Source: Euryarchaeota archaeon UBA486
GTDB lineage: Archaea; Thermoplasmatota; Poseidoniia; Poseidoniales; Poseidoniaceae
Length of the DNA stretch: 24,394 nucleotides
Direction: 5' to 3'
Assembly: GCA_002497765.1 (NCBI GenBank)
Contig: DAET01000037.1
Location: 1 to 24,394 of the forward strand
Shown here in pieces: positions 1 to 7,769 of this stretch (positions are counted from its first letter, which is position 1; each line of letters starts with the position of its first letter). Under the pieces are notes generated by a model. The model ran no database searches and had not been told where the DNA came from. It saw nothing but the letters and a program-made list of their open reading frames with translations. Both the position numbers and the translations under genes were made by a program.

Positions 1-1524
1 CCCTCCATCCGAATGGCGACCCTCATCTTCTCGTTGCTGATGTTGGCCCTCACCACGGCCATGTTCTTTGGCAGCGAGTACATTGAAGGAACGATGGATT
101 GGGCTTCGCTCTCCTTTGGGAGTTTCAACTACGAATTCCGCTACGTATGGATTGAATCCCTCGGCATTCACTGGAGCGTCGGCATGGATGCGCTGTCCTT
201 CCCGATGGTGTGGCTGACGACCTTCCTCCTGCCGGTGACCATCGCCGCTACGTGGAACGAAAAGAACGCTGCCGTATACTTCCCGCTCGTCTTGATGATG
301 GGCGGTGCGCTCATCGGTGTCTTCGTCGCCCTCGACCTGTTCATGTTCTACGTGTTCTGGGAACTGACCTTGATTCCGATGTTCTTCCTCATCCTCAAGT
401 GGGGCGGCTACGACCGAAAGTACGCTTCTCAGAAGTTCTTCATCTACACGTTCACGGCCTCGGTCATCATGCTCTTGGGTCTGGTCACCGTCTACTTCCT
501 CCAGCCGGAGAACCTCTCCTACGCCGGTGCTTGGACGGGACGCACCTTCGACATCCCCACCTTGACGGCTCACGCTCAATCGGCCAACGCTGGTGGTGCC
601 TGGTTCCTCGGTGAGAGCCTGCAGAAGATCCTCTTCGTCATGCTGATGATCGGGTTCCTCGTCAAACTGCCCTCGGTTCCCTTCCACACCTGGTTGCCCG
701 ATGCTCACGTTCAGGCACCCACGGGTGGTTCCATGCTGCTGGCCGGTGTCATGCTGAAGATGGGTGCTTACGGCATGTTCCGACTGCCATTGGCCTTCTT
801 CCCGCACGCCGCTCAGCACTTCCAGTTCGCCTTGTTGGCCCTCGGTATGATTTCCCTCGTTTGGGGTGCTGTCGTGTGTCTGGGACAAACCAACCTCAAG
901 AAAATGGTCGCTTATTCCTCGGTGTCCCACATGGGTGTCATCCTCATCGGAATCGCCACCATGCAGCCGCTCGGCTGGGCCGCAGCGCTGTTCATGATGT
1001 TCGCTCACGGCATCATCAGCCCGATGCTCTTCGCTGTCTGCGGTGCGTTCAAGCACCACTATCACAGCATGGAAATCGGTTCGATGCGAGGCATGGCCAA
1101 GCACTCACCGTGGCTCGCGACGTCCATGATGTTCGGTTGGATGGCCTCGCTCGGCCTCCCGTTGCTTGCTGGATTCGTGGCCGAACTGATGATGTTCCTT
1201 GCCCTCTGGCACTTCTTGGCCGCCGAGGGCTGGAGCGTGCTCTGGATGGTCGGTCCGGCGTTCGTGCTCGCCATCACCGCCGCTTACTACCTGTGGTCCA
1301 TGCAACGCACCATCTTCGAGGGTGGCGACGAAACACAACCTCCGGAGAGCCTCAAGGGTCAACCCGTTCCTGACATCAGCGACAGCGAAAAGGTGGCCAT
1401 GCTCATCATGGCGGCCTTCACCATCCTCTTTGGCGTCATGCCGTGGATTGCGCTTGACATGATGAACGGATGGACGGTGGCGTTCTTTGAAACGCTCTTG
1501 ATTCCAATCTTGGGAGGTGCCTGA
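1..1524 (+). CDS. nuoM: NADH-quinone oxidoreductase (complex I) subunit M, 5' partial
   Basis: This is an antiporter-like, proton-pumping membrane subunit of complex I. The frame is open to the window edge (residues PSIR precede the first ATG at 13), and alignment from memory with E. coli NuoM puts the first visible residues near position 27, so the true start lies upstream. Numbered from the ATG at 13, the conserved membrane glutamate is E117 in FYVFWELTLIPM, and the conserved lysine is K218 in FLVKLPSVPFHTWLPDAH. A long series of hydrophobic segments covers the protein. The stop (1522-1524) is one base before the ATG of nuoN, so the two genes are translationally coupled at the end of a nuo operon. 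The electron donor cannot be judged from this subunit; archaeal complexes may use F420H2 or ferredoxin rather than NADH. Confidence 0.95.
   Translation, partial: PSIRMATLIFSLLMLALTTAMFFGSEYIEGTMDWASLSFGSFNYEFRYVWIESLGIHWSVGMDALSFPMVWLTTFLLPVTIAATWNEKNAAVYFPLVLMMGGALIGVFVALDLFMFYVFWELTLIPMFFLILKWGGYDRKYASQKFFIYTFTASVIMLLGLVTVYFLQPENLSYAGAWTGRTFDIPTLTAHAQSANAGGAWFLGESLQKILFVMLMIGFLVKLPSVPFHTWLPDAHVQAPTGGSMLLAGVMLKMGAYGMFRLPLAFFPHAAQHFQFALLALGMISLVWGAVVCLGQTNLKKMVAYSSVSHMGVILIGIATMQPLGWAAALFMMFAHGIISPMLFAVCGAFKHHYHSMEIGSMRGMAKHSPWLATSMMFGWMASLGLPLLAGFVAELMMFLALWHFLAAEGWSVLWMVGPAFVLAITAAYYLWSMQRTIFEGGDETQPPESLKGQPVPDISDSEKVAMLIMAAFTILFGVMPWIALDMMNGWTVAFFETLLIPILGGA
1513..1519 (+). promoter_or_regulatory. 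Shine-Dalgarno site of nuoN
   Basis: GGAGGTG lies inside the 3' end of nuoM, six bases before the ATG at 1526. It favours that ATG over the in-frame GTG at 1517, which is embedded in the site itself. Confidence 0.7.
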
Positions 1525-1525
1525 A

Positions 1526-3226
1526 ATGGAGCGAATTGAACCCTTTGAGGAAGGCTTTGTCCTCGCCCTGGCCCCCGAATTTGTGCTTGTTATCGGCTTG
1601 TTTACGCTGATGATCGTTCCCAACATGGGCAACGCCAAGTTCCGAATTCCCCTGACGCAGATCCGCGTTCCATGGCTGCTTGGCGGTCAGCGCGGCAAAC
1701 TCGACAGCGACCCTCGCCTGCCCGGTTTGTTCGCAACGGTGTTCTTCACCATCGCCTTCGGGTTGACGCTCGTCTCTTTCTTTGGTGGCATGAACAAAAC
1801 GCAGATCATCACGCCTGGTGGCACGACGATGCTTCAGATCGACGAATTCAGCCGCATGTTCGAGTTGATTTTCTTCGGTGCGCTTGCCTTGGCCAGCGCC
1901 GCCTCGGTGAACCGCATCCCAGCGACCAGCCGAGCCGACCGCAGCCTCAACGGCTTGTACAACAACCGACGCCAGGTTGACTTCTACATCCTGCTCATCA
2001 CGACGGGGCTCGGCATGGCGGTCGTGGCCCTCGCCCAAGACCTGTTCATGCTCTTCATCGGGCTTGAGCTGGCGTCGTTCTCGACCTACGTGCTCGTGTC
2101 GTTCATGAAGGAAAGCAAGGAAGGTACCGAGGCCGGTATGAAGTACTTCATCGTCGGTTCTGTGGCTTCTGGCGTTGGTCTTTACGGCCTCTCTTTGCTC
2201 TACCTGTGGTCGGGCTCGCTTCAATTCACGGACCTCTCCGTGGCCTTTGCTGAAAACGGCATGGAAGCCCTGCCCCTTATTGCGCTGGGCATGCTTCTGG
2301 TCGGCTTCGGCTTCAAGGTCAGCGCAGCACCCTTCCACTTTGCAGCCCCGGATGCCTACGCTGGTGCCACCGCTCCTGTGGCCGGTGTGCTCGCCACGGC
2401 CAGCAAGGCCATGGGTGTGCTCGGCCTGCTCCGCATCCTTCTCGTGGTCGCCTCGCCCGAAGCCACCGACGGCTCGGCCGTTTGGCTCGTGGCCCTCGGC
2501 ACGCTCTCGGTCATCACCATGACTTGGGGCAACCTCGCAGCGCTGGGCTCGACCAACCCCAAGCGCATGCTCGCTTACTCATCGGTCGCTCACGCCGGCT
2601 ACATGTTGGCCGCCATCACGGCAATCGGAGCGCTCAACTGGGAGGACGGCCACATCGACATGAGCAACGATGCAGCGCTCGTGGTTGTCACGGCCCTCAT
2701 CTTCCACCTCACGGTGCTCGTCTGCTTCAAACTCGGTGCGTTCCTCGTGCTTTCGCTGCTCGAGTCGGAGAAGGGCGGTCACACGCTGGAATCCCTCGGC
2801 GGTCTGGCCAAGCGCGATCCTTTCCTCGCCGTAGCCATGTTCATCTTCATGATGTCCTTGGCCGGTGTGCCACCCCTGTCTGGATTTGTTTCCAAGCTGC
2901 TGGTGATCATGGGAATTGTCAAGGTCGCCTTGCTTGACGTGACCGTCAACAGTGACTTGGCCTTCGGCGACATCCACTGGGTGTGGTACCTCGCTCTCTT
3001 GATGGTCATCAACTCGGCCATCTCGGTGTTCTACTACCTTCGAGTCGGCCTCGTGATGTACTTCCACGAGCCTGAAGAAGGTCGAGAAGGCCCGCTGCCA
3101 GCGGGAACACCTGTTCGCTTTGCCATCATCGCCTGTCTCATTACGACGGTGTACTTTGGTGTCGGTGCCGGGCAACTCATCGCCCTGTGCGAGTCGGCGG
3201 CCAACGCCCTCGTAGGCGCTTGGTGA
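1526..3226 (+). CDS. nuoN: NADH-quinone oxidoreductase (complex I) subunit N
   Basis: This is the second antiporter-like subunit of the complex I membrane arm. The ATG at 1526 gives 566 residues. Family hallmarks are E181 in MLFIGLELASFSTY and K264 in GFGFKVSAAPFHFAAPDAY, matching the conserved glutamate and lysine of the proton channel. Multiple transmembrane helices follow throughout. It is about 80 residues longer than the usual bacterial NuoN. The extra length includes a charged loop at about residues 34-66, between the first two hydrophobic segments, and an Arg/Asn-rich loop at about 130-150. It follows nuoM with a one-base gap and appears to be the last nuo gene, since the next gene is translational. 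Confidence in the family is high; the start is supported by the Shine-Dalgarno site. Confidence 0.95.
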   Translation: MERIEPFEEGFVLALAPEFVLVIGLFTLMIVPNMGNAKFRIPLTQIRVPWLLGGQRGKLDSDPRLPGLFATVFFTIAFGLTLVSFFGGMNKTQIITPGGTTMLQIDEFSRMFELIFFGALALASAASVNRIPATSRADRSLNGLYNNRRQVDFYILLITTGLGMAVVALAQDLFMLFIGLELASFSTYVLVSFMKESKEGTEAGMKYFIVGSVASGVGLYGLSLLYLWSGSLQFTDLSVAFAENGMEALPLIALGMLLVGFGFKVSAAPFHFAAPDAYAGATAPVAGVLATASKAMGVLGLLRILLVVASPEATDGSAVWLVALGTLSVITMTWGNLAALGSTNPKRMLAYSSVAHAGYMLAAITAIGALNWEDGHIDMSNDAALVVVTALIFHLTVLVCFKLGAFLVLSLLESEKGGHTLESLGGLAKRDPFLAVAMFIFMMSLAGVPPLSGFVSKLLVIMGIVKVALLDVTVNSDLAFGDIHWVWYLALLMVINSAISVFYYLRVGLVMYFHEPEEGREGPLPAGTPVRFAIIACLITTVYFGVGAGQLIALCESAANALVGAW

Positions 3227-3306
3227 GCCTCGGGCCCCGTTTCTGCCCCCGTTTTGGGTGGTGCCTTCAAGAAGGGTCGGCCACTGGCATGGGCAGGTGA
3301 GACTGA

Positions 3307-4005
3307 TTGGGTCGCAGATTTGAGGAAAAAGTGGACGTCGAAGAACTCGCACGTCTTGAGAATCCTGAAAATGCAAGTGACGGCAAAATCCGTGTCAAAA
3401 TGCCCAACAAGAAAGTCAACGAGATGTTCGCACTCGCATCTCAAATCCTCGGCGGCCGCCGTGTCACCGTGCTGTGCGAAGACGGCGAAACCCGAATGGC
3501 TCGAATCCCCGGAAAGATGCGTCGCCGGCAGTGGGTTCGTGAAGGCGATTTGATCATCGTTTGGCCCTGGGATTTCCAAGACTCCAAGGCCGATGTCAAG
3601 CATCGCTACACCAAAACCCAGGCCATGTACCTCTCTCGCAAGGGCGTGCTGCCCGACGATGTTGACATGTTCGGCATGGGCGTTTCTCTCGACGACGATG
3701 GCGAGCACGACGACCTGTTCGCATCCGGTCCTGTTGAGGACGAACCTCAAGCCACCGAGGACGATGGCGACGATCTGTTCGCTGACGACGAGAGCGACGA
3801 CCTGTTTGCTGACGATGGCGGCGATGACCTGTTCGCTGACGACGGCGACAGCGACGACCTGTTTGCTGAGGACGAGCCCGAAGTGGAGGCCGCCGCCGAA
3901 GAGGTGCCTGAGGCACCCTCTGAACCGGTTGAGGAGTACGTCGAAGAAGAACCTGCAGGCGACGATGAAGACGATGACGAGGACATCGACGCCCTGTTTG
4001 CTTGA
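3307..4005 (+). CDS. eif1A: Translation initiation factor 1A with acidic DDLFA-repeat tail
   Basis: This factor binds the A site of the small ribosomal subunit during initiation. The OB-fold core spans about residues 20-105 and is recognised by MFALASQILGGRRVTVLCED, then RMARIPGKMRRRQWVREGD and the WPWDFQ motif, as in archaeal aIF1A. After the core comes an extension of more than 100 residues, very rich in Asp and Glu, with five DDLFA units and a terminal DIDALFA. Archaeal aIF1A is normally only about 100-115 residues, so the tail doubles the protein. The start is TTG at 3307, immediately after an in-frame TGA (3304-3306), with GGTGA at 3296-3300 six bases upstream. GTG at 3331 is an alternative and would shorten the N-terminus by 8 residues. 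The RIO1 gene follows 17 bases downstream, probably in the same transcript. Confidence 0.93.
   Translation: MGRRFEEKVDVEELARLENPENASDGKIRVKMPNKKVNEMFALASQILGGRRVTVLCEDGETRMARIPGKMRRRQWVREGDLIIVWPWDFQDSKADVKHRYTKTQAMYLSRKGVLPDDVDMFGMGVSLDDDGEHDDLFASGPVEDEPQATEDDGDDLFADDESDDLFADDGGDDLFADDGDSDDLFAEDEPEVEAAAEEVPEAPSEPVEEYVEEEPAGDDEDDDEDIDALFA
3709..4002 (+). repeat. In-frame coding repeat region encoding DDLFA units
   Basis: Units encoding DDLFA begin at 3709, 3769, 3796, 3823 and 3853, with a final DALFA at 3988-4002. The spacing of the middle four is 27, 27 and 30 nt. Codons vary between copies (ctg ttc and ctg ttt; gac and gat), which suggests the peptide rather than the DNA is being conserved. 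Confidence 0.85.
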
Positions 4006-4011
4006 GTCCAT

Positions 4012-4016
4012 GAGGT
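4012..4016 (+). promoter_or_regulatory. Shine-Dalgarno site of the RIO1 gene
   Basis: GAGGT six bases before the ATG at 4023, in the 17-base gap after aIF1A. It supports this start and co-transcription with aIF1A. Confidence 0.55.
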
Positions 4017-4022
4017 AGCCCC

Positions 4023-5012
4023 ATGGCCCGTGATGACGACTGGGACGAATTGGCCGGTCGTCCCCGCAAAGGACGGAAACCCAAGAAGAAGCGACAGCAC
4101 CGTACCAAAGCTGAACGGCTCGACCACGAGCACCAGCGTGCGGAGCAGAATGAATTCCTCCGGGGCTTGAACGACCGTCAAGGTCGCTATGAATGGATGA
4201 AGGAAGAGCGGTACAACACGATGTTTCGTGACATCGAAGCCAAGATTCAGGGTGCCATGGGAACGGGAACCTACGACTGGGTTGACCGGCGTGTCTTCGA
4301 CCAGGTGTTTGACCGTCTCACGTTGATGGCCCTCTACAAGATGATGAAATCAGGGATCATTGACACCCTGGATTTCCCCGTCGCTCGCGGCAAGGAAGCC
4401 CACGTCTTTCACGCCACCAACCTGGCAGGTGAGCCCGTCGCGGTGAAAATTTTCCACACCTCCAATGCCGTGTTCAAGAACCTCATTCAGTACATTGAGG
4501 GCGACCCTCGGTTCACTGGCCTGCGACGAAAGCATCGCGATTTGGTCGAGGTTTGGGTGCGCAAAGAATACCGAAACCTGACCCGCCTAGCTCGCTGGGG
4601 ATTGAATGTCCCGCGTGCCCACGGCGTGCACAAGAACGTCCTCGTGATGGATTACGTGGGCAGCGCGACCTCACCTTCGCCTAAACTTCGAGATGTCGCC
4701 ATTGACGAGCCGCAGCTCGTCTACGATGATTTGCTGAAGTTCTTGGCTGTCTCCTGGCAAAAAGCCAACCTCGTTCACGGCGATTTTTCGCCATACAACA
4801 TTCTGTGGCACGATGGTCGGGCTTGTGTCATCGACGTTGGGCAAGGGGTGGTTGACAGCCACCCCAAGGCGCAAGAGTTCCTCGTTCGGGACGTCACTCG
4901 CCTGGTTGAATGGGGTCAGAAGAACGGCCTTGACGTGGATTTGGCAGACGCCATGTACGAGGTGCTGAACATGGACCTGTCCGACGTCGAACAGGTTGAG
5001 TTGTTGGACTGA
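4023..5012 (+). CDS. rio1: RIO1-type serine/threonine protein kinase/ATPase
   Basis: RIO1 proteins act in late maturation of the small ribosomal subunit. The 329-residue protein has a basic N-terminal extension (about 1-60, rich in Lys and Arg), then the RIO fold. Visible motifs are the flexible nucleotide loop ARGKEAHVFHA (121-131), the ATP-anchoring K142 in VAVKIF, the catalytic loop LVHGDFSPYNIL with D254 and N259, and the metal-binding D271 in CVIDVGQGV. The family usually has DVSQ at the last site; here it is DVGQ. RIO1 rather than RIO2 is indicated by the GKEA loop and the absence of the RIO2 winged-helix domain. It lies directly downstream of aIF1A, an association known in other archaea, and its TGA directly abuts the stop codon of the opposing KH-protein gene. 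Confidence 0.95.
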   Translation: MARDDDWDELAGRPRKGRKPKKKRQHRTKAERLDHEHQRAEQNEFLRGLNDRQGRYEWMKEERYNTMFRDIEAKIQGAMGTGTYDWVDRRVFDQVFDRLTLMALYKMMKSGIIDTLDFPVARGKEAHVFHATNLAGEPVAVKIFHTSNAVFKNLIQYIEGDPRFTGLRRKHRDLVEVWVRKEYRNLTRLARWGLNVPRAHGVHKNVLVMDYVGSATSPSPKLRDVAIDEPQLVYDDLLKFLAVSWQKANLVHGDFSPYNILWHDGRACVIDVGQGVVDSHPKAQEFLVRDVTRLVEWGQKNGLDVDLADAMYEVLNMDLSDVEQVELLD

Positions 5013-5762
5013 TCACTCCTCTTCCCACTGAATGTTCTCGTCTTCAGCGAGTTCCATCATCTCGGCGACGGCTTCATTGTCATCGGGATTGACCTGTGCA
5101 GCCTTCATGCGACGGTTGCGACGTTCCTGTGAGATTTCAGCCAGCCCGGGCACGAGCCCTTCGAATCCGGATGACGAGGTGGTGGTGGGGTTGCGCTCCT
5201 CGTGGACGTTGAGGGATCGAGATTCCAACCTTGCCCGCTTGCGATCGCGTTCAAGGAAACCGATGACAGTGCCGTGCTCAGAGCCACCGGCGAGCATTTC
5301 AATGGCCTGCCGTGCGGCGAACAGGCCGCTTTCCTCACCAACCAACACGACGGTGGAATTGTAGATGCTGATCTGAGTGTCCGTCAGTTGCTCGATGAGT
5401 TTCCGAATCTTTCCTTGACGACCGATGATGCGTGCACGGATGCGGCGTTGTTGGTTGGAGCGCTTCCCGACGTAGTCTCGCAGGTCAACGAGTTCGAAGA
5501 AGTGGTCATCATCGAGCAAGCGCACGGCAGCATCAGGCGCCATGCCTCGGCCGATGGCCTTGACCACGTCGGGGAGTTTCATGGCTTTCACCGGGTCGTA
5601 GGTGCCGGGTTCTCCCCACTCCACTTCGATGTCACCCGATTCTGAATCAATGATGAATTTCAGACACCCCGCCGCTTCTCGGATGGCTTTGCTGGTCGCT
5701 CCCTTGGCACCAATGATGACCGCGATGCGGTCCTTTGGAACACGGGGAAGCGACTGGCGCAT
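5013..5762 (-). CDS. Two-KH-domain RNA-binding protein, archaeal Dim2/Pno1 type
   Basis: This protein binds RNA and is expected to act on the 3' region of 16S rRNA during small-subunit assembly. The chosen ATG at 5762 gives 249 residues beginning RQSLPRVPKDRIAVIIG, which matches the N-terminus of archaeal Dim2 proteins. KH1 has the GxxG loop in IIGAKGAT (16-23) and KH2 in IIGRQGKIRK (112-121). Between them are AIGRGMAPDAAVRLLDDD (69-86) and the LVDLRDYVGK segment typical of the family. The C-terminus (about 185-249) is an acidic extension of low complexity. The frame stays open upstream but overlaps the surface-protein gene, so longer starts are rejected. In many archaea this gene follows RIO1 on the same strand; here it faces RIO1, tail to tail. 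No clear ribosome site is visible. Confidence 0.92.
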   Translation of the reverse strand: MRQSLPRVPKDRIAVIIGAKGATSKAIREAAGCLKFIIDSESGDIEVEWGEPGTYDPVKAMKLPDVVKAIGRGMAPDAAVRLLDDDHFFELVDLRDYVGKRSNQQRRIRARIIGRQGKIRKLIEQLTDTQISIYNSTVVLVGEESGLFAARQAIEMLAGGSEHGTVIGFLERDRKRARLESRSLNVHEERNPTTTSSSGFEGLVPGLAEISQERRNRRMKAAQVNPDDNEAVAEMMELAEDENIQWEEE

Positions 5763-5787
5763 GACCGGCCGTGAGGCCCGATGCTTT

Positions 5788-7605
5788 TCAATCCCTTGTC
5801 CTCTGCTGGAGAAGGGCAAGGGCAAACCCAACGAGGACAATGAGCAGGAGCGAGGGAGCAAACGAGGGCACGAGACCGGGTGCATCGAGGGAAGCGCCCG
5901 TGACGTAGAGGTAGTTGTTGTTGTTCCCCTCGTCGTATTCATCGATGACGTTGGCGAAATCAATGACCAACCGCAGGTCGAACTGACCTGCACGCGGGAC
6001 CGTGTACTGCCACACGATGGTCTCGCTGCTGTTTGACAGTGTGCCAGCGGGCAAGTTGCGTGTTTCCATGACCGTCCAATCCACGTTTGATGAACGGTCG
6101 GCAGGAGCGGTTTCCAAACGAACGATGACGCTGCCACCGTAGTCTTCATTGGATTCGAGGACGCTTGTGATCGTGATGTTCCCGGTCTGCTCACCGGGTC
6201 GGACGACGAGTCGGTCGACGTTGGTTTCACTGACGTTCCAGTACAGGTCGAGGCCGGGCAGGATTTGGAACGACGTGGCCTGCGTGGTGAACGAATTGCC
6301 CGCCTCGTCCACGAGAACGGCACGGAACATCAGGTGCTGGCGGGACTTGGTGGCCCAGCTGGCCAAGCCCACTTGGCCCGATAGCCCGTTCACGCCCAAG
6401 GTCAACCAGCGACCAGAAAGGTCGGGTGTTTCACCCACGCCATTGGAATCGAAACCGTACTGGATGTAGGACGCTGAGTTGTCGATGCCGGAATCGGCGT
6501 CCTCTGCATTGAAAGAAACGTTGGCGGCGCCCAGTCGACTGGTGGTCAGTTCGTCGACCGACCACGACAGGCCGATGGGAGCGGTTTGGTCAACACGGAC
6601 CATCACCGTGCTGTTGGCGCCGGTGTTCCCGACGCGGTCAGTGGCTCGCAACGTCAGGCTGTGAACGCCTTCGGTGAGCGTGAGGTCGAGGGTGTCGCTG
6701 GTGGTGGTGGTCCATGCACCGCCGTTGAGTGCGTAATCCACGCTGGCGACGCCGGAGCCTTGACCGTCGTCGGCTTCGGTCAGCAACCCGCTGATGGAGA
6801 CCTCAGTGGATTGCTGCCACGCATCACCGTCGCCGACGGTCACCGTGCCGATGGTCGGGCCCGTTCGGTCAATGCCGATGAAGAGGGTTGAGGTGTTGGA
6901 CAGGCCTGAATGGTCCTGTACCGTGAGTCGAGGCGACCATGTTCCTTCTTGCATGTTCCCGCTTGCCCAATCCCAGCCGTAACTCAGCATGGTGGGGCCG
7001 TCGGTGGCCGGTGCACCCGGTCCGGGAACATTGGACAGCGTGGCTTGCTTGAGGTCGTCATCGCTGGCTCCCCAGCGAAAAGAGAGCGTATCTTGGGCTC
7101 CGATGTTGAACCACGCTCGGTTGGAGAGACTGGCACCGGTGCCAGCATCGGGGTTGAGCACGGTGAACGTGGTGATGGCCGGCACCTGATTGGCGATGTC
7201 AAACCAGCCACTTTCTGCCAAGGCGAAACTCTCGCTGTCGCTGTCCCAGCCGGAGGCGCGAAGCTTGTAGGTGTCGTTGGTCATGGAGGTGGTGTCAAAC
7301 GGGTACATCCACGGGGTGGTTGTCAAGTTCACGAGTGTGGTCCAGGTGGATTCATCGGTGGTGATCTCGAGCAGCAAGGAGGTCAACGTTCCCGTTCCAC
7401 CAACGCTGAACGTGACCGCATGGGTTCCTTTGATCTCATCGTCTTGGGCCGGACCGTTAGAGAAGGCAATGTTCAGGCCCGATGCGCCGCTTTGGCTGGT
7501 TTCCGGGGTGTCCTCAAGGATTGTTGGAACGACCGGGTTGGTGGCGGGAAGGAAGGAACACACGAGCAGCGCTACCAGCCACACGGCCGCACTGCTTCGT
7601 CCCAT
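5788..7605 (-). CDS. Secreted surface protein with Ig-like and CARDB-type domains and C-terminal membrane anchor
   Basis: This is a predicted exported, membrane-anchored protein of 605 residues. The ATG at 7605 places a signal sequence at the N-terminus (GRSSAAVWLVALLVCSFLPA). The in-frame start 78 bases upstream would bury it behind a basic stretch. The body is Ser/Thr/Gly-rich beta-sandwich material. Segments such as IDRTGPTIGTVTV and VDQTAPIGLSWSV resemble repeated Ig-like modules of surface adhesins. Before the anchor, residues about 480-575 look like a CARDB domain, ending in FANVIDEYDEGNNNNYLYV. The last 25 residues form a hydrophobic helix (LLLIVLVGFALALL) followed by a short positively charged tail. 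It is divergent from another CARDB-type protein and lies 25 bases upstream of the KH gene on the same strand. Ligand and function are unknown. Confidence 0.85.
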   Translation of the reverse strand: MGRSSAAVWLVALLVCSFLPATNPVVPTILEDTPETSQSGASGLNIAFSNGPAQDDEIKGTHAVTFSVGGTGTLTSLLLEITTDESTWTTLVNLTTTPWMYPFDTTSMTNDTYKLRASGWDSDSESFALAESGWFDIANQVPAITTFTVLNPDAGTGASLSNRAWFNIGAQDTLSFRWGASDDDLKQATLSNVPGPGAPATDGPTMLSYGWDWASGNMQEGTWSPRLTVQDHSGLSNTSTLFIGIDRTGPTIGTVTVGDGDAWQQSTEVSISGLLTEADDGQGSGVASVDYALNGGAWTTTTSDTLDLTLTEGVHSLTLRATDRVGNTGANSTVMVRVDQTAPIGLSWSVDELTTSRLGAANVSFNAEDADSGIDNSASYIQYGFDSNGVGETPDLSGRWLTLGVNGLSGQVGLASWATKSRQHLMFRAVLVDEAGNSFTTQATSFQILPGLDLYWNVSETNVDRLVVRPGEQTGNITITSVLESNEDYGGSVIVRLETAPADRSSNVDWTVMETRNLPAGTLSNSSETIVWQYTVPRAGQFDLRLVIDFANVIDEYDEGNNNNYLYVTGASLDAPGLVPSFAPSLLLIVLVGFALALLQQRTRD

Positions 7606-7769
7606 GCCACTTCCACACCTTCGGTGAGCCTTCAACTCTCCCCTTCGCAAACCGGTGGAACGGAGGTTCCCGACCACCCGCATGGGTTCCGCCCAATCAC
7701 GAGCAGCAGGGCCCTTTGAGGTGGCAATTTGGAGATGGGTTCAAGTGCTTTGAAGGACCAAGGCAAGGC

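Noticed and set aside
3709..4002. Direct repeats as a CRISPR or mobile-element repeat
   Set aside because: Units are in frame, multiples of three, vary at synonymous positions and encode a continuous acidic tail.
5763..6323. Open frame extending the KH protein upstream by 187 residues
   Set aside because: It lies antiparallel in frame space within the same-strand surface-protein gene, has low-complexity Ser/Arg/Pro content, and the ATG at 5762 matches the known Dim2 N-terminus.
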